64,000 nucleotides of DNA from Setophaga petechia (GCA_024362935.1 JANCRA010000121.1:970370-1034369); one strand, 5' to 3'. Positions 47,971 through 58,995 are shown, counted from the first letter of the stretch. The notes: generated by a model from the sequence alone, not told the origin. Translations and numbers: made by a program.

Positions 47971-48425
47971 CACAACATCACAGACCCAGAGGAGAAGAAG
48001 GAAAAGAAAGGCTGGAAAGCCATATTCTCGGCTCCTCCTGTACCAGACTGAGTGTAATTACTAGACTGAGTGTAATTACTAATAAATTCCCAAAATGTAC
48101 TACTGGAATTGGGATGCAGGGCAGGATGAAGGAACCATAAACCATACATGTTGTAAACAGACGCCAGTATCTTTGTAAACGCTTTATAAATCATCGTCAC
48201 CAAGGCCAGCACAACAGCTATTCCAATCCGTACCCCTGTACCGCAAAAATTACGTGTTATGGACCATATTCCTAGTGACAAGAAAGGCATTGAAATCTCA
48301 AAAAGATCTTGAGCCCAGAGCCACACGAAGGCTTTCACCCCCAAGGACATTATGGATCCAAACAGCATGTCTACTAACTGCTTTAACAACCACAAACACA
48401 CAATTAATAGAGCTTTTTTCCACAT
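47970..48425 (-). CDS. Pre-gag ORF, 151 aa, predicted multi-span membrane protein
   Basis: Starts at ATG 48423-48425, only 6 nt after the primer-binding site, and stops at TGA 47970-47972. In viral sense I see no ATG in the leader between about the mid-U3 and this codon, so it would be the first AUG of the genomic RNA, with A at -3. The protein is strongly hydrophobic: residues about 4-38 (one or two helices, Trp-rich), about 46-57 and about 66-80. The C-terminal half has NSS and two NYT sequons in an 18-bp duplicated segment. The same frame is open upstream through the primer site and U5, without ATG. I do not recognise the family. Glyco-Gag-like leader, accessory membrane factor or fortuitous ORF are all possible, but the TGATG junction with gag argues for function. 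Confidence 0.7.
   Translation of the reverse strand: MWKKALLIVCLWLLKQLVDMLFGSIMSLGVKAFVWLWAQDLFEISMPFLSLGIWSITRNFCGTGVRIGIAVVLALVTMIYKAFTKILASVYNMYGLWFLHPALHPNSSSTFWEFISNYTQSSNYTQSGTGGAENMAFQPFFSFFSSGSVML
48045..48080 (-). repeat. 18-bp perfect tandem duplication inside the pre-gag ORF
   Basis: 'agactgagtgtaattact' occurs twice head to tail (48045-48062, 48063-48080). Being 18 bp it keeps frame and duplicates six residues containing an NYT sequon. Confidence 0.95.
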
Positions 48426-48431
48426 TCTCCA

Positions 48432-48449
48432 GCCCCACGTTGGGCGCCA
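48432..48449 (-). other. Primer-binding site, tRNA-Lys type
   Basis: In viral sense TGGCGCCCAACGTGGGGC, complementary to the 3' 18 nt of tRNA-Lys(1,2) including CCA. It lies 10 nt after the 5' LTR (48450-48459), longer than the usual 0-3 nt. Confidence 0.92.
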
Positions 48450-48459
48450 ATTATGTATT

Positions 48460-49089
48460 TGTCCAGGTTTAGAGTAAATTTGGGAAAAAAATTCCCCAAA
48501 GTAGCTCCAGTGAGAAAAACAGATCCAATCGGCCCCTCCCCCCCTCAACTGGTCCGGGAGGAAAACAGTACCTCCTTGGAGAAAGGTGGAAAAAAACTGT
48601 TTATTAAACAATAAAACTAAAACAATATCAAACAATGAGAGAAAACCCCCTCCCCGGGTTGCAGCTCACTCAGTCTCTGATCAGTCCCTCCAGTGCTGGA
48701 ATTGTCGCAGGCCAGGCCCGGCCCGGTGGGCCAGAAATGTGAGCTGCCGGTGTTTCCCTGAGTGTTCAATCCAGAGCAGGTTTCAAAAAGGTCCAAAGAA
48801 AAAGGGAAAAAAGAGAAAAAAAACAGTCCAGGGAACTTCTTTGCCTCAGCTAGCTGAAAACTAACTAAAAAGCCAAGAAGTGCTCTGTCCGTCGTCCTCT
48901 GCAGACAACCACCGCCGGCCCGCAGAAGGAATGTGGGGGAGTGACAGGAGTATCTGGAGGAAAAAAAAAACCTGCATTTTCTCTCCCCCTTCACTGTCTG
49001 CAATAAGTCTTAAAGGTGCAAATTTACTATTTGGCACAAACAGAACAAGACGATTGGGGATAAAAGCATCATACAGCCAACCCAGGACA
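48460..49089 (-). repeat. 5' LTR of the provirus, 630 bp
   Basis: Same 630 bp as the 3' LTR with constant +6076 offset. It would drive transcription on the minus strand, antisense to ERG. Confidence 0.95.
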
Positions 49090-49094
49090 GTAAT
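49090..49094. repeat. Target site duplication, right copy
   Basis: GTAAT, matching 42379-42383. Confidence 0.9.
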
Positions 49095-49214
49095 ATATAT
49101 AATTTAACAAATTATTACACCATAAAAATCCTTGTTAAATACCAAAATAAAACCCCTTTATCCCTTAACCATATCTAACTCTTAATACTAAAACCAAAGA
49201 AAAGGCATCACCAG

Positions 49215-51474
49215 CAGAGTCAGCCCCTAGTGCAGCCCAGGGCAGAGCTGGGAGATGTGTCCTAAGAGGATGATTCTCCTTATTGGAGCTACCTGTGTAA
49301 AATATTATTAATTTTTGGTAAAAAGACATTGATTATCTCAGACTGATAATCCTTTTTCCCACTGACTGGGTGGTTGGTGGGGTGGCTGCCTACCAAGCTG
49401 GAAAGATGGCAAAGTCAGGATGTGTGACTGCTTCAAGAAACTCCTCTTTGCTCTGAAAATCCACCAGCTTAACATGAGCACTTGCGTGTGTGTGGGCATG
49501 GTTTGGCTCTGTTCTTGAGGCAAACGTGTTGCCAAGGGGAAAAACAAACTCAGCTCACTAATACTACAACTATTTTGTTTTTTTGGAAGCTTTTTGGGCT
49601 GGCAGGTGCTAAATAAGAAGCTTTCCAGTCCAGGATAATGGGCTCATTCATAATTATCATTGCTACGTTTGGGATTGACCACTGAATTCCCAGCAACCAA
49701 AGGCTTTCAGATGGGCAGTGAAATATAAAAATAATCTTCAAATAATGACATAGGACTCCACAAGAGTTGTGATCACTGTCATTATTTAAGACTATTGCTG
49801 TCCTTGCTCTTTTATTTCCTATTTACTGTGTCCAGAGCATTTAGAGCTGGTGGTGAGTTTTCTCCTCTGCCCTGTCATTAGTGGGTGTTTCATTTTGATC
49901 AGGGCAGCATCAGTGGGTTGTTCAGTATTTAAAGTTTAGGAATAGCTTTGTAAGACAAAAAAGAAGGTAAGGAAAAGTCCTTAAAAAAAAAAAAAATTGC
50001 ACCCTCACGGCCCCTTAGTGCTAATCATGAAAATCAGCAGACATTCCACAGACATGGGGGATTATGGTTTCCATACAAGATGTCACTTCTGTTTATGCCT
50101 GGCATGCTCTATTTTCCTAACTTTCTATATGATCCCTGCCCACAAAAGAAGGCACGTGTGGTTTGGGAAGGGCCCCATCTCCTGGTATTTCATATTTCAC
50201 GAAACCACAAATACAACAGCCTTAAAAAGCTCTTGAAATGAAATACAATTTGAGAAATGTAATCCATTACCATCATAATAGAATTTCTATAAAAATAATA
50301 AAAGAAAAACAAGAGAAAATAGGTCCTGAAAGTTATAGGCCAACTGGGAAGTCGTTGTGGCTTTGGCCTAGCTATCACCATGTCAAACCTCAGCCTTGTC
50401 CCAGGCAGCAATCTAATTGTAAATTATGTATATACAGAACATCATTTCTTAGCTTTGGCTTTTCATGACCCCCTTCTCTGCTTTCCCTTTCTTCACTCCA
50501 ACCTGACACGTAAGAAATATTGAAGTGTTTGCACTAATGGAGAAATGACAACGTGCAGTCAAACTTAAACCAGCTGTTTCCCCACACTGGGAGCACAAAG
50601 AGGAAAGCTGGGAATATTTATAGCTTGACTGGCCTCTAGTGAGCCAGACTCTGCCTGCCTGCAATTTGCCACCATGGCCTTGAGGCTGGAAGCAGCTGTG
50701 GGTTGCAGGATGGCTGGGGAAAGCTAAGGGGAAGAAAATAAAAAAAGAAAATTAAAAGATTGGATTGGCCAAAGTTATTGTTTGATTGGAGATGAGTGGT
50801 TGCTAGGAGTACAGCTCAGTGAAAAGCACCTTGTGTTGTGTTTACAGAAAGCCAACAGCTCTGTCACAGGGGAGAGGAGCCAGAGGTGGCTCCAGGTGAC
50901 ATCTCTGAGTGACCCTGGGCCAGCCCCACATAACCCTGAGCACCCACTGAGCCCAGGGGACCCCAAATAGGGGGGTTTTCCCCAGGTTTGGGTGCTCTGT
51001 TTGAGGGGGATGCCCCATTCCAACTTCTCCATGACCATGGCCTGCTGGGGCTGCGGGACCAGGCAAAGCCCAACATGGAGCAGGGCAGTGCCATGGCTGA
51101 GTGGCCATGGGGGGACTGCACTTTCCTTCCTTTTTTTTTTGTCATCTTAGGACTGCTTTTGACACCTTATAGCAAAGATTAGCAGACTGTCAACATGGTT
51201 TCAGCACCAGTTTAAGCAGCTTTAGCCAGTGGTGTGTTTCTGAGGGACTTCAGTGCCTTCCACAGACCTGGCAGCTTGTTCTCACCCTGGCCATCCCTTT
51301 TCCAGTTACTCACCCATTTTTTTACTTTTTTGTGTACAGCTGCCCAGCCCAGGTCACTGAGCAATTAGCCAAGAGCCTGTGGGAGCAGATATTTTGCCCA
51401 GTGTGAGTTTTCTGGAATTTTCATGGCTCTGTTGTGCTGGAGTTCTCTGCAGGAAATTTTGCTCTCACAAGAAG
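49215..51474 (+). other. ERG intron 2, no feature seen
   Basis: Unique intron sequence downstream of the nested LTR. No supported gene. Confidence 0.5.
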
Positions 51475-51935
51475 TCTTGGAAGGGAATCCAGAGGAGGCT
51501 CCAGGATGAGCAGAGGGATGGAGCAGCTGTGCTGGGAGGAAAGGCTGGCACAGCTGGCATTGTTCACCTGCACAGGAGAAGCTTTGGGCTGAGCTCAGGG
51601 TGGCCTTGCAGGGCCTGGAGGAGCTGACAAGAAAGATGGAAACAGAATATTCACAAGGGCCTGGAGTGACAGGACAAGGGGGAATGGGTTCAAACCAACA
51701 GAGAGTAGGATTAGATGGGATCTTGGGAATTAGGAATTGTTCCCAGAGCATGTTTTGGGATGGAATTCCCAGAGCAGCTGTGGCTGCCCCTGGATCCCTG
51801 GCAGTGCCCAAGGCCAGGTTGGACATTGGGGTTGGAGCAGCCTGGGACAGTGGGAGGTGTCCCTGCCATGGCAGGGGTGGCACTGAGTGATCCTCAAGTT
51901 CCCTTCCAACCCAACCCATCCTGGCATTCTGTGAT
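51475..51935 (+). mobile_element. CR1 LINE 3' fragment, about 0.46 kb
   Basis: Sense copy: 'aatccagaggaggctccagg', 'ggccttgcagggcctggagg', 'cagcctgggacagtgggagg', terminal 'ggcattctgtgattccctga'. Confidence 0.9.
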
Positions 51936-54504
51936 TCCCTGAGTGCTGAGGCCTCCAAAACCACCCTGGAAATGCTTTTCAGAGTCTCAGCACAGGCTCC
52001 TTCTCACCTGGCAGCATCTGGCTGTCCTCACTGTGCTTCAAAGTAATAAATTTTTGGGACGTTTCAGGTTTTTTTTCTTCATAGGCCACTTTTTCAGTGA
52101 CAAACTCCTTGGGTGGGAAGCACTGACCAAATTCACCACAACCTGAGTGGCAGCAGTGAATGAGGATGAGGCTGAGCAAGTTTTGCCCTGCCCTCACTAT
52201 GAGCTGACCTTTTAGCAGCCTCTGTAATCCAGGCTGTGCTTATTAAACTTCTGAAGACATGTAGATATTTGGAGAATACATTTTTCCTCATTTATTTCAC
52301 TTAGAAATATTGAACAGAGGGGTTTATATTATGGGAATGATACACCCTACACATGTAAGGTTTTGCTGATTCCTATTCTGAATTTCTCTGACACCTTGCA
52401 TTTCAGCACAGCGCAGGTGTTTTATGTCACCTGGGGAAAATAGTAGCATAGTGAAAAGGAAAAAATGTGTTTCATACACTTATTTATGAACTTACATCTG
52501 CTCTCATCAGAGTCAATGACTGGCAGAACTCCAGTCAGCTTTGGTAGGAATGGGTGATAAATTTAACTATCAAATCAGCTTGATTTTAAGTAACCCTGCT
52601 TTAAGGTGAGGCTTTCAGGTCTAAGAAGAAAATAATTTCTCAGCAGACATTTATCATCTCAAGACTGGACAAAGTGTTCTTGGGTACCATGACTGTGTGT
52701 AGTCTGACCTCTTTTTAATTTTTAATCTTTTCTCCTTTTTTGTAAATTCCAGGTGTAACACAGTATATTTACAAAGGGCAAAAATAACAGGCAGCCGTGA
52801 AGAAAAACATCTCTGGTTTCATTTCAGACCTGGAGCTGGGGATGAATCACTGCAGAGCTGCACCCTTCATTCTGGGGACACTTTCCAAAAGCTGCTTTTC
52901 CACCCTGCTGCCCTGGTGGCACAGAAATAAAACAGACTCACAGAAAGTCCTAAAAAAACCTCCTTTGTAGACAGTCACTCTCTTGTTGTTCTGGGCACTA
53001 GAAACACCATTTTCTAGCGTCTGCTTGCATTTTCAGTTTTGCTTTCTGTGCTGTAGAAGTTTGTTCCAGGCAGTTGAGTTAAGCCCTGGCTCAGTGGTTT
53101 AGGGCACACACTCAATTTGAAGTACCAGAGCAGTCCTGTTAAATCCCATGGAGTTGATTCCATGCCTGAAATTAAGCGTGGCCTTAGGAGATGTGATGGA
53201 TGGGGGATTTGCTTGTCCACCCAGTGAGCTAAAGGGACAAAACTCTTGACCATCTGCTTCTGGATTTTAATGAAAAGTTATGACTTACTTATGATCTTCT
53301 TCCCCACCCCTGTGTGTTTATATTCAGATCAAGAAAACCATCTCAGAAGCCCTGTCAGATTGCCAAAACCTCCGTGCTACTGGATCTTCCACATCATTTA
53401 TTGCTCAGTGTTTACAAGAGTGTTTTTAATGCACCATTGCTTGTAGAAGTGCTGTGGGCTGCTACTGATGGGATATTTCACTTTGGAGTCCCTTCATCCC
53501 AAGTTTCTTCCCCCAGAAAAAAAAAAATAAAACAAACCAAAATTAAATAACTGTGCCAGTTAAACTAAAGGATGTTTCTAGCTCTTTGTTTCCTAAAAAT
53601 TCAATGGATAAGCCAAATAGTCTTTGTAAAAGAATTGCTTTTGGGGGTTGGGGTCCACATCTGCACAGGTATAAGGGCTGGTGGTGGGATATGTTTCCAA
53701 ATGTCCATAATTTAAAGTGCAGGCTCACTCATACATTTATGCCATTTGTATTTGTGGAAGGGAAGCAGAAAAAGGCAACATTTCACTCACAAGGAATCAT
53801 CACAAAAGCCCTCCTTCAGCTTTTATGTCTGAAACAAAAAGCAGCTTTGTTTTGCACTGTTTGGACAGAAATGGGCTGCATTCCCAGGGTTATATTTAGT
53901 GGTGTGTGGTAGGAGGGCAAAACTAAACCTGAGAAAATATTGCCCAAGTGCTCTGGTTGTGAGAGGAAGGGCTGAATTCACCACCATGCAGTGACAGGTG
54001 CTGACTGTGTTTTCCCTCGTGGTTGTTTTTCAGTCCTGGGGCTGACAGAGCAGTTGCAGGGCTTTTACACAGGACAGATTTCATAGGGGGTGTCTTTAGA
54101 GGCATCCTGGAAAAAGTGTGTGAAGCCAACATTTTCCAGGCAGCATTGGAGGCCCTCTTCCTTCTTCTAAAGATGATATTGCCAACCATTGAATGATCTC
54201 AAAAAAAAATATTGCCAACTATCGAATGATCTCAAAAATAAAAAATATTTTATTTTTTAACTGAAAGTCAGCAGCAGTTGATTTTTTTCCTTAATATCTA
54301 CCTCAACACAGAAGGGTAAAATTAGTAGGAACACTGCATAGAAAAAATAATGCTATGCTTAATATTTTATTTTAGTTTTTAAGATGTGCACTAATTTTTC
54401 AGCTTTCCAAGTGCTGGTTCTTTTTTAAAAACACTCATGTGAGAATTATAACTGGATTAGTTCCTGAAGCATGATAGTGCTGAGCAGTCAACACAACTGA
54501 GTCA
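51936..54504 (+). other. ERG intron 2, no feature seen
   Basis: Unique sequence; a small direct repeat ('attgccaac', 'gaatgatctcaaaaa') lies at about 54177-54240. No gene. Confidence 0.5.
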
Positions 54505-54825
54505 CAGGGCTTTGAAGGGGCTCCAAGAGAGCTGGAGAGGGACTTTGGAAAGGGCCTGGGGTGACTGGACAAGGAGGAAAGGCCTTAAACTGAAGGAGGG
54601 CAGAGTTAGATGGATATTGGGAATGAGGAATTGTTCCCTGGCAGGGTGGGCAGGGGCTGGGATGGAATTCCATCCCTGGCAGTGCCCAGGGCCAGGTTGG
54701 ACACTGGGGCTGGAGCAGCCTGGGACAGTGGGAGGTGTCCCTGCCATGGCAGGGGGTGGATGAGTGATCTTTAAATTCCCTTCCCACTCAACCCATTGTG
54801 AAATTCCATGATTCCATGAATCTAT
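54505..54825 (+). mobile_element. CR1 LINE 3' fragment
   Basis: Sense copy: 'gggctttgaaggggctccaa' to the terminal 'attccatgattccatgaatc', with the usual internal blocks. Confidence 0.9.
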
Positions 54826-55838
54826 GACTTGCCTCTTGTTTAGTGAGACCACAGCACAATTTCAGGAGTTAAATGGCAGGACTAAAGGAAAGCTTGTTAG
54901 TAATGAGGTATTGCTGAAGAAACCAATCCCCAGCTAACACCCTTCTTCCCTTGCCAAACAAACTCTTTACATTTAAAGGTATTCCCCATGGCTGAGTTCT
55001 TTATTTTGATTTTTGTAACAATTTTTCTCCCTCTGATGAAACACGTTGTAGACATTAAATTAAGGGACAAATATGTCTGTGTCTGCCAGAAAGAAAACTG
55101 TGATGCAATTAAAATGCCATTAGGGAAGCCCCTGTGGGATGTTAAACCTAAAGACTCTATTCAGAAAGCAAAGCCAAAATTAAAGAGGTGTCTGGTTGCA
55201 GATCCTCTGCAGATTTCCCTGTCTTGACTACAGTACCATGGAGACTGAGCTAGTCAGGAGCTGAAAGGTTTTTCCAGTCATGCGTGTGGTATTTTAAATC
55301 ATGGCTTTGGCAAATGTTCCCTTTTTTTGTGAGCCTTACGTAGAAATGTGAATACATTGCATGACATGAAGTGCAACTGAGTGTGGAACAGCAGTGGCAG
55401 TGGAGGTGGGCAGCTCTCCAAGCCTTGGACTGCTTGGACAATGGCTACTAAGAATAGTTTTCCCCCCAGAAAATGTGCAATAAGTGCATTTCTGTGTTTC
55501 TCAGTTGTCTGTGAGATGTTTGGGAGAGGGAAATGCAGCTCCTTGCAGCCACCAGGCTGAACAAGCTCATTACCAAGCCTCCATTCCATGTCTGGAATTA
55601 AATTATTAGCATTTATAATTTCTGGAGAGATAGGAGAGCCTGATCTTTTGATAATAGAAATAAATCTATGGTTCATTGAACCTGGTTGATGTTTTTAGAC
55701 AACTGAAGGAATCTGCAGAGTCACTGGGTGGGAAGTACTGGGTTTTCCAGTTTTCCATTTCATTCCAGGTGATTTTCTTCTGATGATATTAATAAGGACT
55801 GGAATAATAATGGAATCACACCTTTCTTGTCTGCCTAG
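54826..55838 (+). other. ERG intron 2, last part
   Basis: Unique sequence ending in the acceptor 'ctttcttgtctgcctag'. An open frame at 54988-55227 has no recognisable similarity. Confidence 0.5.
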
Positions 55839-55990
55839 GAATTCTCCAGATGACTGCAGCGTGGCAAAAGGAGGGAAGATGGTCAGCAGCTCAGACAGTG
55901 TTGGGATGAACTATGGAAGCTACATGGAGGAGAAGCACGTTCCACCCCCGAACATGACGACCAACGAACGCAGAGTCATTGTGCCAGCAG
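55839..55990 (+). CDS. ERG: ERG coding exon, 152 nt
   Basis: The acceptor ...cctag, then G completing Arg79, then NSPDDCSVAKGGKMV, MNYGSYMEEKH and NMTTNERRVIVPA (residues 80-129), ending with the first base of an Asp codon. The donor is GTCAGA, weaker than the other ERG donors in this window. This is the linker region before the Pointed domain and closely matches mammalian ERG. The length of 152 nt agrees with the known vertebrate exon. Confidence 0.97.
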
Positions 55991-58387
55991 GTCAGACCCT
56001 CTGCACCAAAACTGCAAGCTCACAAAAACTGCATTTTCCTCAATCCCACTGAGATTGTTGGAGAGGGTTTGGAGAAAAGTAGTGATCAGGAGGGAAAGAG
56101 CAGTAGTTTGTAGGGGTTATTGAGAGAATGAGCTGAGGAGGATCAGTGAGGAGACCTCCTCAATCTGTTCTTCCCATTTCAGCAGCAGAGTGGGCTGATA
56201 AGAGGCACTCAGATCTTATCTGACTCCTGCAGCTCCTTCTTGGGAGGATTTCACCCTAAATGGAGCAAAAGGAAGAAGCGCCTCCATTTCTTATCCCTTG
56301 GACAAGCTTGTGTGTGGGATAGAAAGAGAAAGGATCCCTGTAGCACAGGTTATCTTTGAAAATACCAAAAAGTAGCTTCTGTGGGATCAAACAGGGCATG
56401 AAGAGCCTTTATGTGGGTTATCCCCTGAGTCTGGGCAGCATAAAATATTTAATAAGAAAACTGACAACTCCACTGCTCTGTAAGAGCACAATTGAGAAAT
56501 TCTTGGTCAGCCTTGGCAGGCTTGGCTGTGGGATTCAACAGTTGATGGGACAAGAAGTCTGCTGCCTTCTTGTCACTTCTGGCTGCCTTGTCCTCCAAAC
56601 AAACCTGGAATATTCTGCAGAATAATTAGCATGCCTGTTTCCAAGTGACAGCATCATGGCATCTGTGGGTGTTCTAAACCACAGGATGGGCACAGGGTAA
56701 ACTCAACACCTGCAGCCAGGAGGGAATGTTCTGCTGCTGGTTCCTCTCCAGCAGAGAGGTGCTGGTGTGAAATATTTCTGCCTCTGCCACGTTGCTTAAT
56801 ATTATTACAGTTTTTCAGTTGCTTAGACATGCAAGAGTACTGACTGTGGCCAATTTTGCAAGCTGTGATTATTTCAGTTATTTGTCAAGAAAGGTGTGGA
56901 CAAATCTGTTGCAGTGTCCTCTGCAATGGTATTGTCAATTCTGTTCTGAAGACAGAAGAGTGATGCTCTGAATAATAAATGTCCTGCCAACACTGAAATA
57001 CAGAGCTTTTGAATGTTCCAAAACATTTCTCTCCCTAATGTTTGGCACTTTTTAAAAAAAAGAACTTTAGTAATTCTTAGCGTGGTTAGCTCAGCAAGGG
57101 ATTTTTTTATTTGGTGTATTCCTGGAGGTGTGTTTGAGGTGGGTTTGAATGACTGTCAAGGATCCAAGATAGTCACAGCCACAGTCTTGCCATTTTGAAG
57201 TCACTTGAAGAAATTAATGAGCAAAAATCAGTTGGTTTTTGATTATTGCATAGGCAGTGTGCAGGTCATGTGGTGAAGTTAGAAGTAAAATTCACATTTC
57301 CAGCTGTTGTAACTTTCTATTTATCATAATTAAGGGTTGTTTAAAAATTACAGACATAATGAAAATATTTTGGTAAATTTCCTGGCGTTTGGTTGTTTAC
57401 TTCAGAGCAAACTGAAGTTCTCAGAGTTCTTTGCTGTAGGTGTGGACAATCTCATCCAGACCTAAGATTTACCACCAGACTTGTATCCCTTTAGATTCCT
57501 ACTTATTTCATACCAGATGGAGGCATTATTTTAAGTGGTTTTTGGTGGAATTCAGGAGGTCTCCACCTCTTTCAGACCAACCTGAACAGCAGTGAAAATA
57601 GAGGGAATGGCACTGAAGTTAAGCCATAGAAAAGCTATTTAGGCTGCCATTCACATCCCAGATTTTCATGGGATGAACTTTAGGAGCAAATTGACCTCCA
57701 CGTGCTTCATTCTCAGCCTTGAGGATATCACAAAATCACAGAGTCATTAAGATGATAAGGAAGAAAGTCTTGAAGAATTTTTTTCCCCTTGGCTTTAATC
57801 TTTTCTCTGCAAAAAGTATAAATTCTTTGTGGTATGAGCTTGAGGGACCTTTGTGTTGGTTCCTTACTCAAGAACAAGGAAAAATGAAATGGGAGAGAAA
57901 TAGAAAATGAGGAGTTTAGAGGGAAAATTTTAAAAAAGCTTCAATTAAAATTAAGGATTAATTAAAAAACATTTTGCTAGAATTGTCAACTGTTTGGGGC
58001 TCTTTTTCCCCAGATGGTTTTGCCAATACTTCAGGTATTGAGTACAAACCCACCCAGGTGTAGCTATGTACAACACAGCAGTCTGGGAAAAAAAAAGAAT
58101 ATTTTAATATTCTAATATTATCAACTAGAGACCCACTCTAGTTTGTGAAATAACTGCCTAAATCTGGGAGTGCTTATTTAGCCTGTACCCAAGAAAGATT
58201 CTTTTAAACATGAGTGGAAATTTCACTTGAATAAAGATAAGGATTGAACAGAGAGTATCAAAACTTGTTCAGCTCCAACTTGCAGTGCTGTCAGTGGGCC
58301 AGAAGCTCTGTTAAAAAGAGATAAAAACAATGGCTAAAAAGGCCTAAAAACAATGAGGCAGATGAGCTGAGTGGGAAAAGGAACTCA
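55991..58387 (+). other. ERG intron 3, no feature seen
   Basis: Intron 55991-58791. This part is unique apart from a degraded CR1-like end near 57725 ('cacaaaatcacagagtcatt'). Confidence 0.5.
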
Positions 58388-58620
58388 CTCACAGAATTCC
58401 CAGAATCCCTGGGTTGGAAGAGACCTTCAAGACCATCGAGTCCAGCCCAGCCCCAACAGCTCAACTCAGCCCTGGCCCCCAGTGCCACATCCAGGCTTTG
58501 TTAAACACACCCAGGGATGGGGACTGCACCACCTCCCCGGGCAGCCATTCCAGAACTTTCTCACCCTTTCTGTAAAACACTTTTTCCTAATATCCAACCT
58601 GTATTTCCCTTGACACAGCC
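58388..58620 (-). mobile_element. CR1 LINE fragment
   Basis: Antisense copy of the same subfamily as 35222-35930: 'ggttggaagagaccttcaag', 'ccacatccaggctttgttaa', 'ctttttcctaatatccaacc'. It ends about 170 bp before the next exon. Confidence 0.88.
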
Positions 58621-58791
58621 CAGGCTTTATTGTTAGCACTCAGAGCTCTCAGCCCTCCGCAGCTGCTCTCCCTTGCACTCAGCACACCAAATTAACTCCT
58701 CCAGCAGTCAGTGAAGAGGGGATTAGATTCTCAGGTCCAGTGCCTCAGAATTGCCCTTCCCTGCCTGATGTTCTGCTGTGTGTCCCTGCAG

Positions 58792-58995
58792 ACCCCACGC
58801 TGTGGAGCACTGACCACGTGCGCCAGTGGCTGGAGTGGGCGGTGAAGGAGTACGGGCTGCCGGACGTGGACATCCTGCTCTTCCAGAACATCGACGGCAA
58901 GGAGCTCTGCAAAATGACCAAGGATGACTTCCAGAGGCTCACCCCCAGCTACAATGCAGACATCCTCCTGTCACACCTACACTACCTCAGAGAGA
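58792..58995 (+). CDS. ERG: ERG coding exon, 204 nt, Pointed (PNT) domain
   Basis: Starts with AC completing Asp130 and continues [20 protein letters not shown], then [16 protein letters not shown] and [20 protein letters not shown], ending in the first base of a Thr codon (residues 131-197). This is most of the SAM-like Pointed domain, a protein interaction module of the ETS family. The acceptor 'tgtgtgtccctgcag' and donor GTAAGC are good. Coding sequence is GC-rich relative to the flanking introns. Confidence 0.98.

Larger units (their letters stand above)
42384..49089 (-). mobile_element. Full-length ERV-L-like endogenous retrovirus, 6.7 kb
   Basis: A 6,706-bp provirus inserted antisense in ERG intron 2. 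Order in its own sense: 5' LTR, primer-binding site, small membrane-protein ORF, gag, in-frame UAG, pro-pol (protease, RT, RNase H, integrase), polypurine tract, 3' LTR. There is no env: only about 150 bp separates pol from the 3' LTR. The LTRs are both 630 bp with constant offset and no mismatch that I could find, and the ends are TGTCC...GGACA. Pol motifs (LPQG, YIDD, DD35E integrase) and the 5-bp target duplication suggest class III/ERV-L. The lysine-type primer site is more usual for class II. The open frames and identical LTRs mean a very recent insertion, possibly polymorphic in the species. Confidence 0.93.
41956..49210 (-). mobile_element. Putative older solo LTR split by the young provirus
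   Basis: Outside the provirus the flanks begin TGATGCC (41956) and end GGCATCA (49210), a perfect 7-bp terminal inverted repeat of TG...CA form. They are bordered by a matching CCAG on both sides (41952-41955 and 49211-49214), a 4-bp target duplication. Removing the provirus and one GTAAT leaves about 544 bp. In minus orientation there is a TATA-like motif (TATATAAAAGG, near 41993-42003). The AT-rich interior differs from surrounding intron. Class I-type LTR identity is inference from the 4-bp duplication. Confidence 0.5.

Noticed and set aside
48432..48449. A tRNA-Lys gene fragment
   Set aside because: Only the 18 terminal nucleotides match and the position next to the LTR fits a primer-binding site. 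No cloverleaf is present.
54988..55227. 79-codon ORF with a hydrophobic start, in ERG intron 2
   Set aside because: No homology recognised, no promoter or splice context, and its length is within chance for AT-rich DNA.
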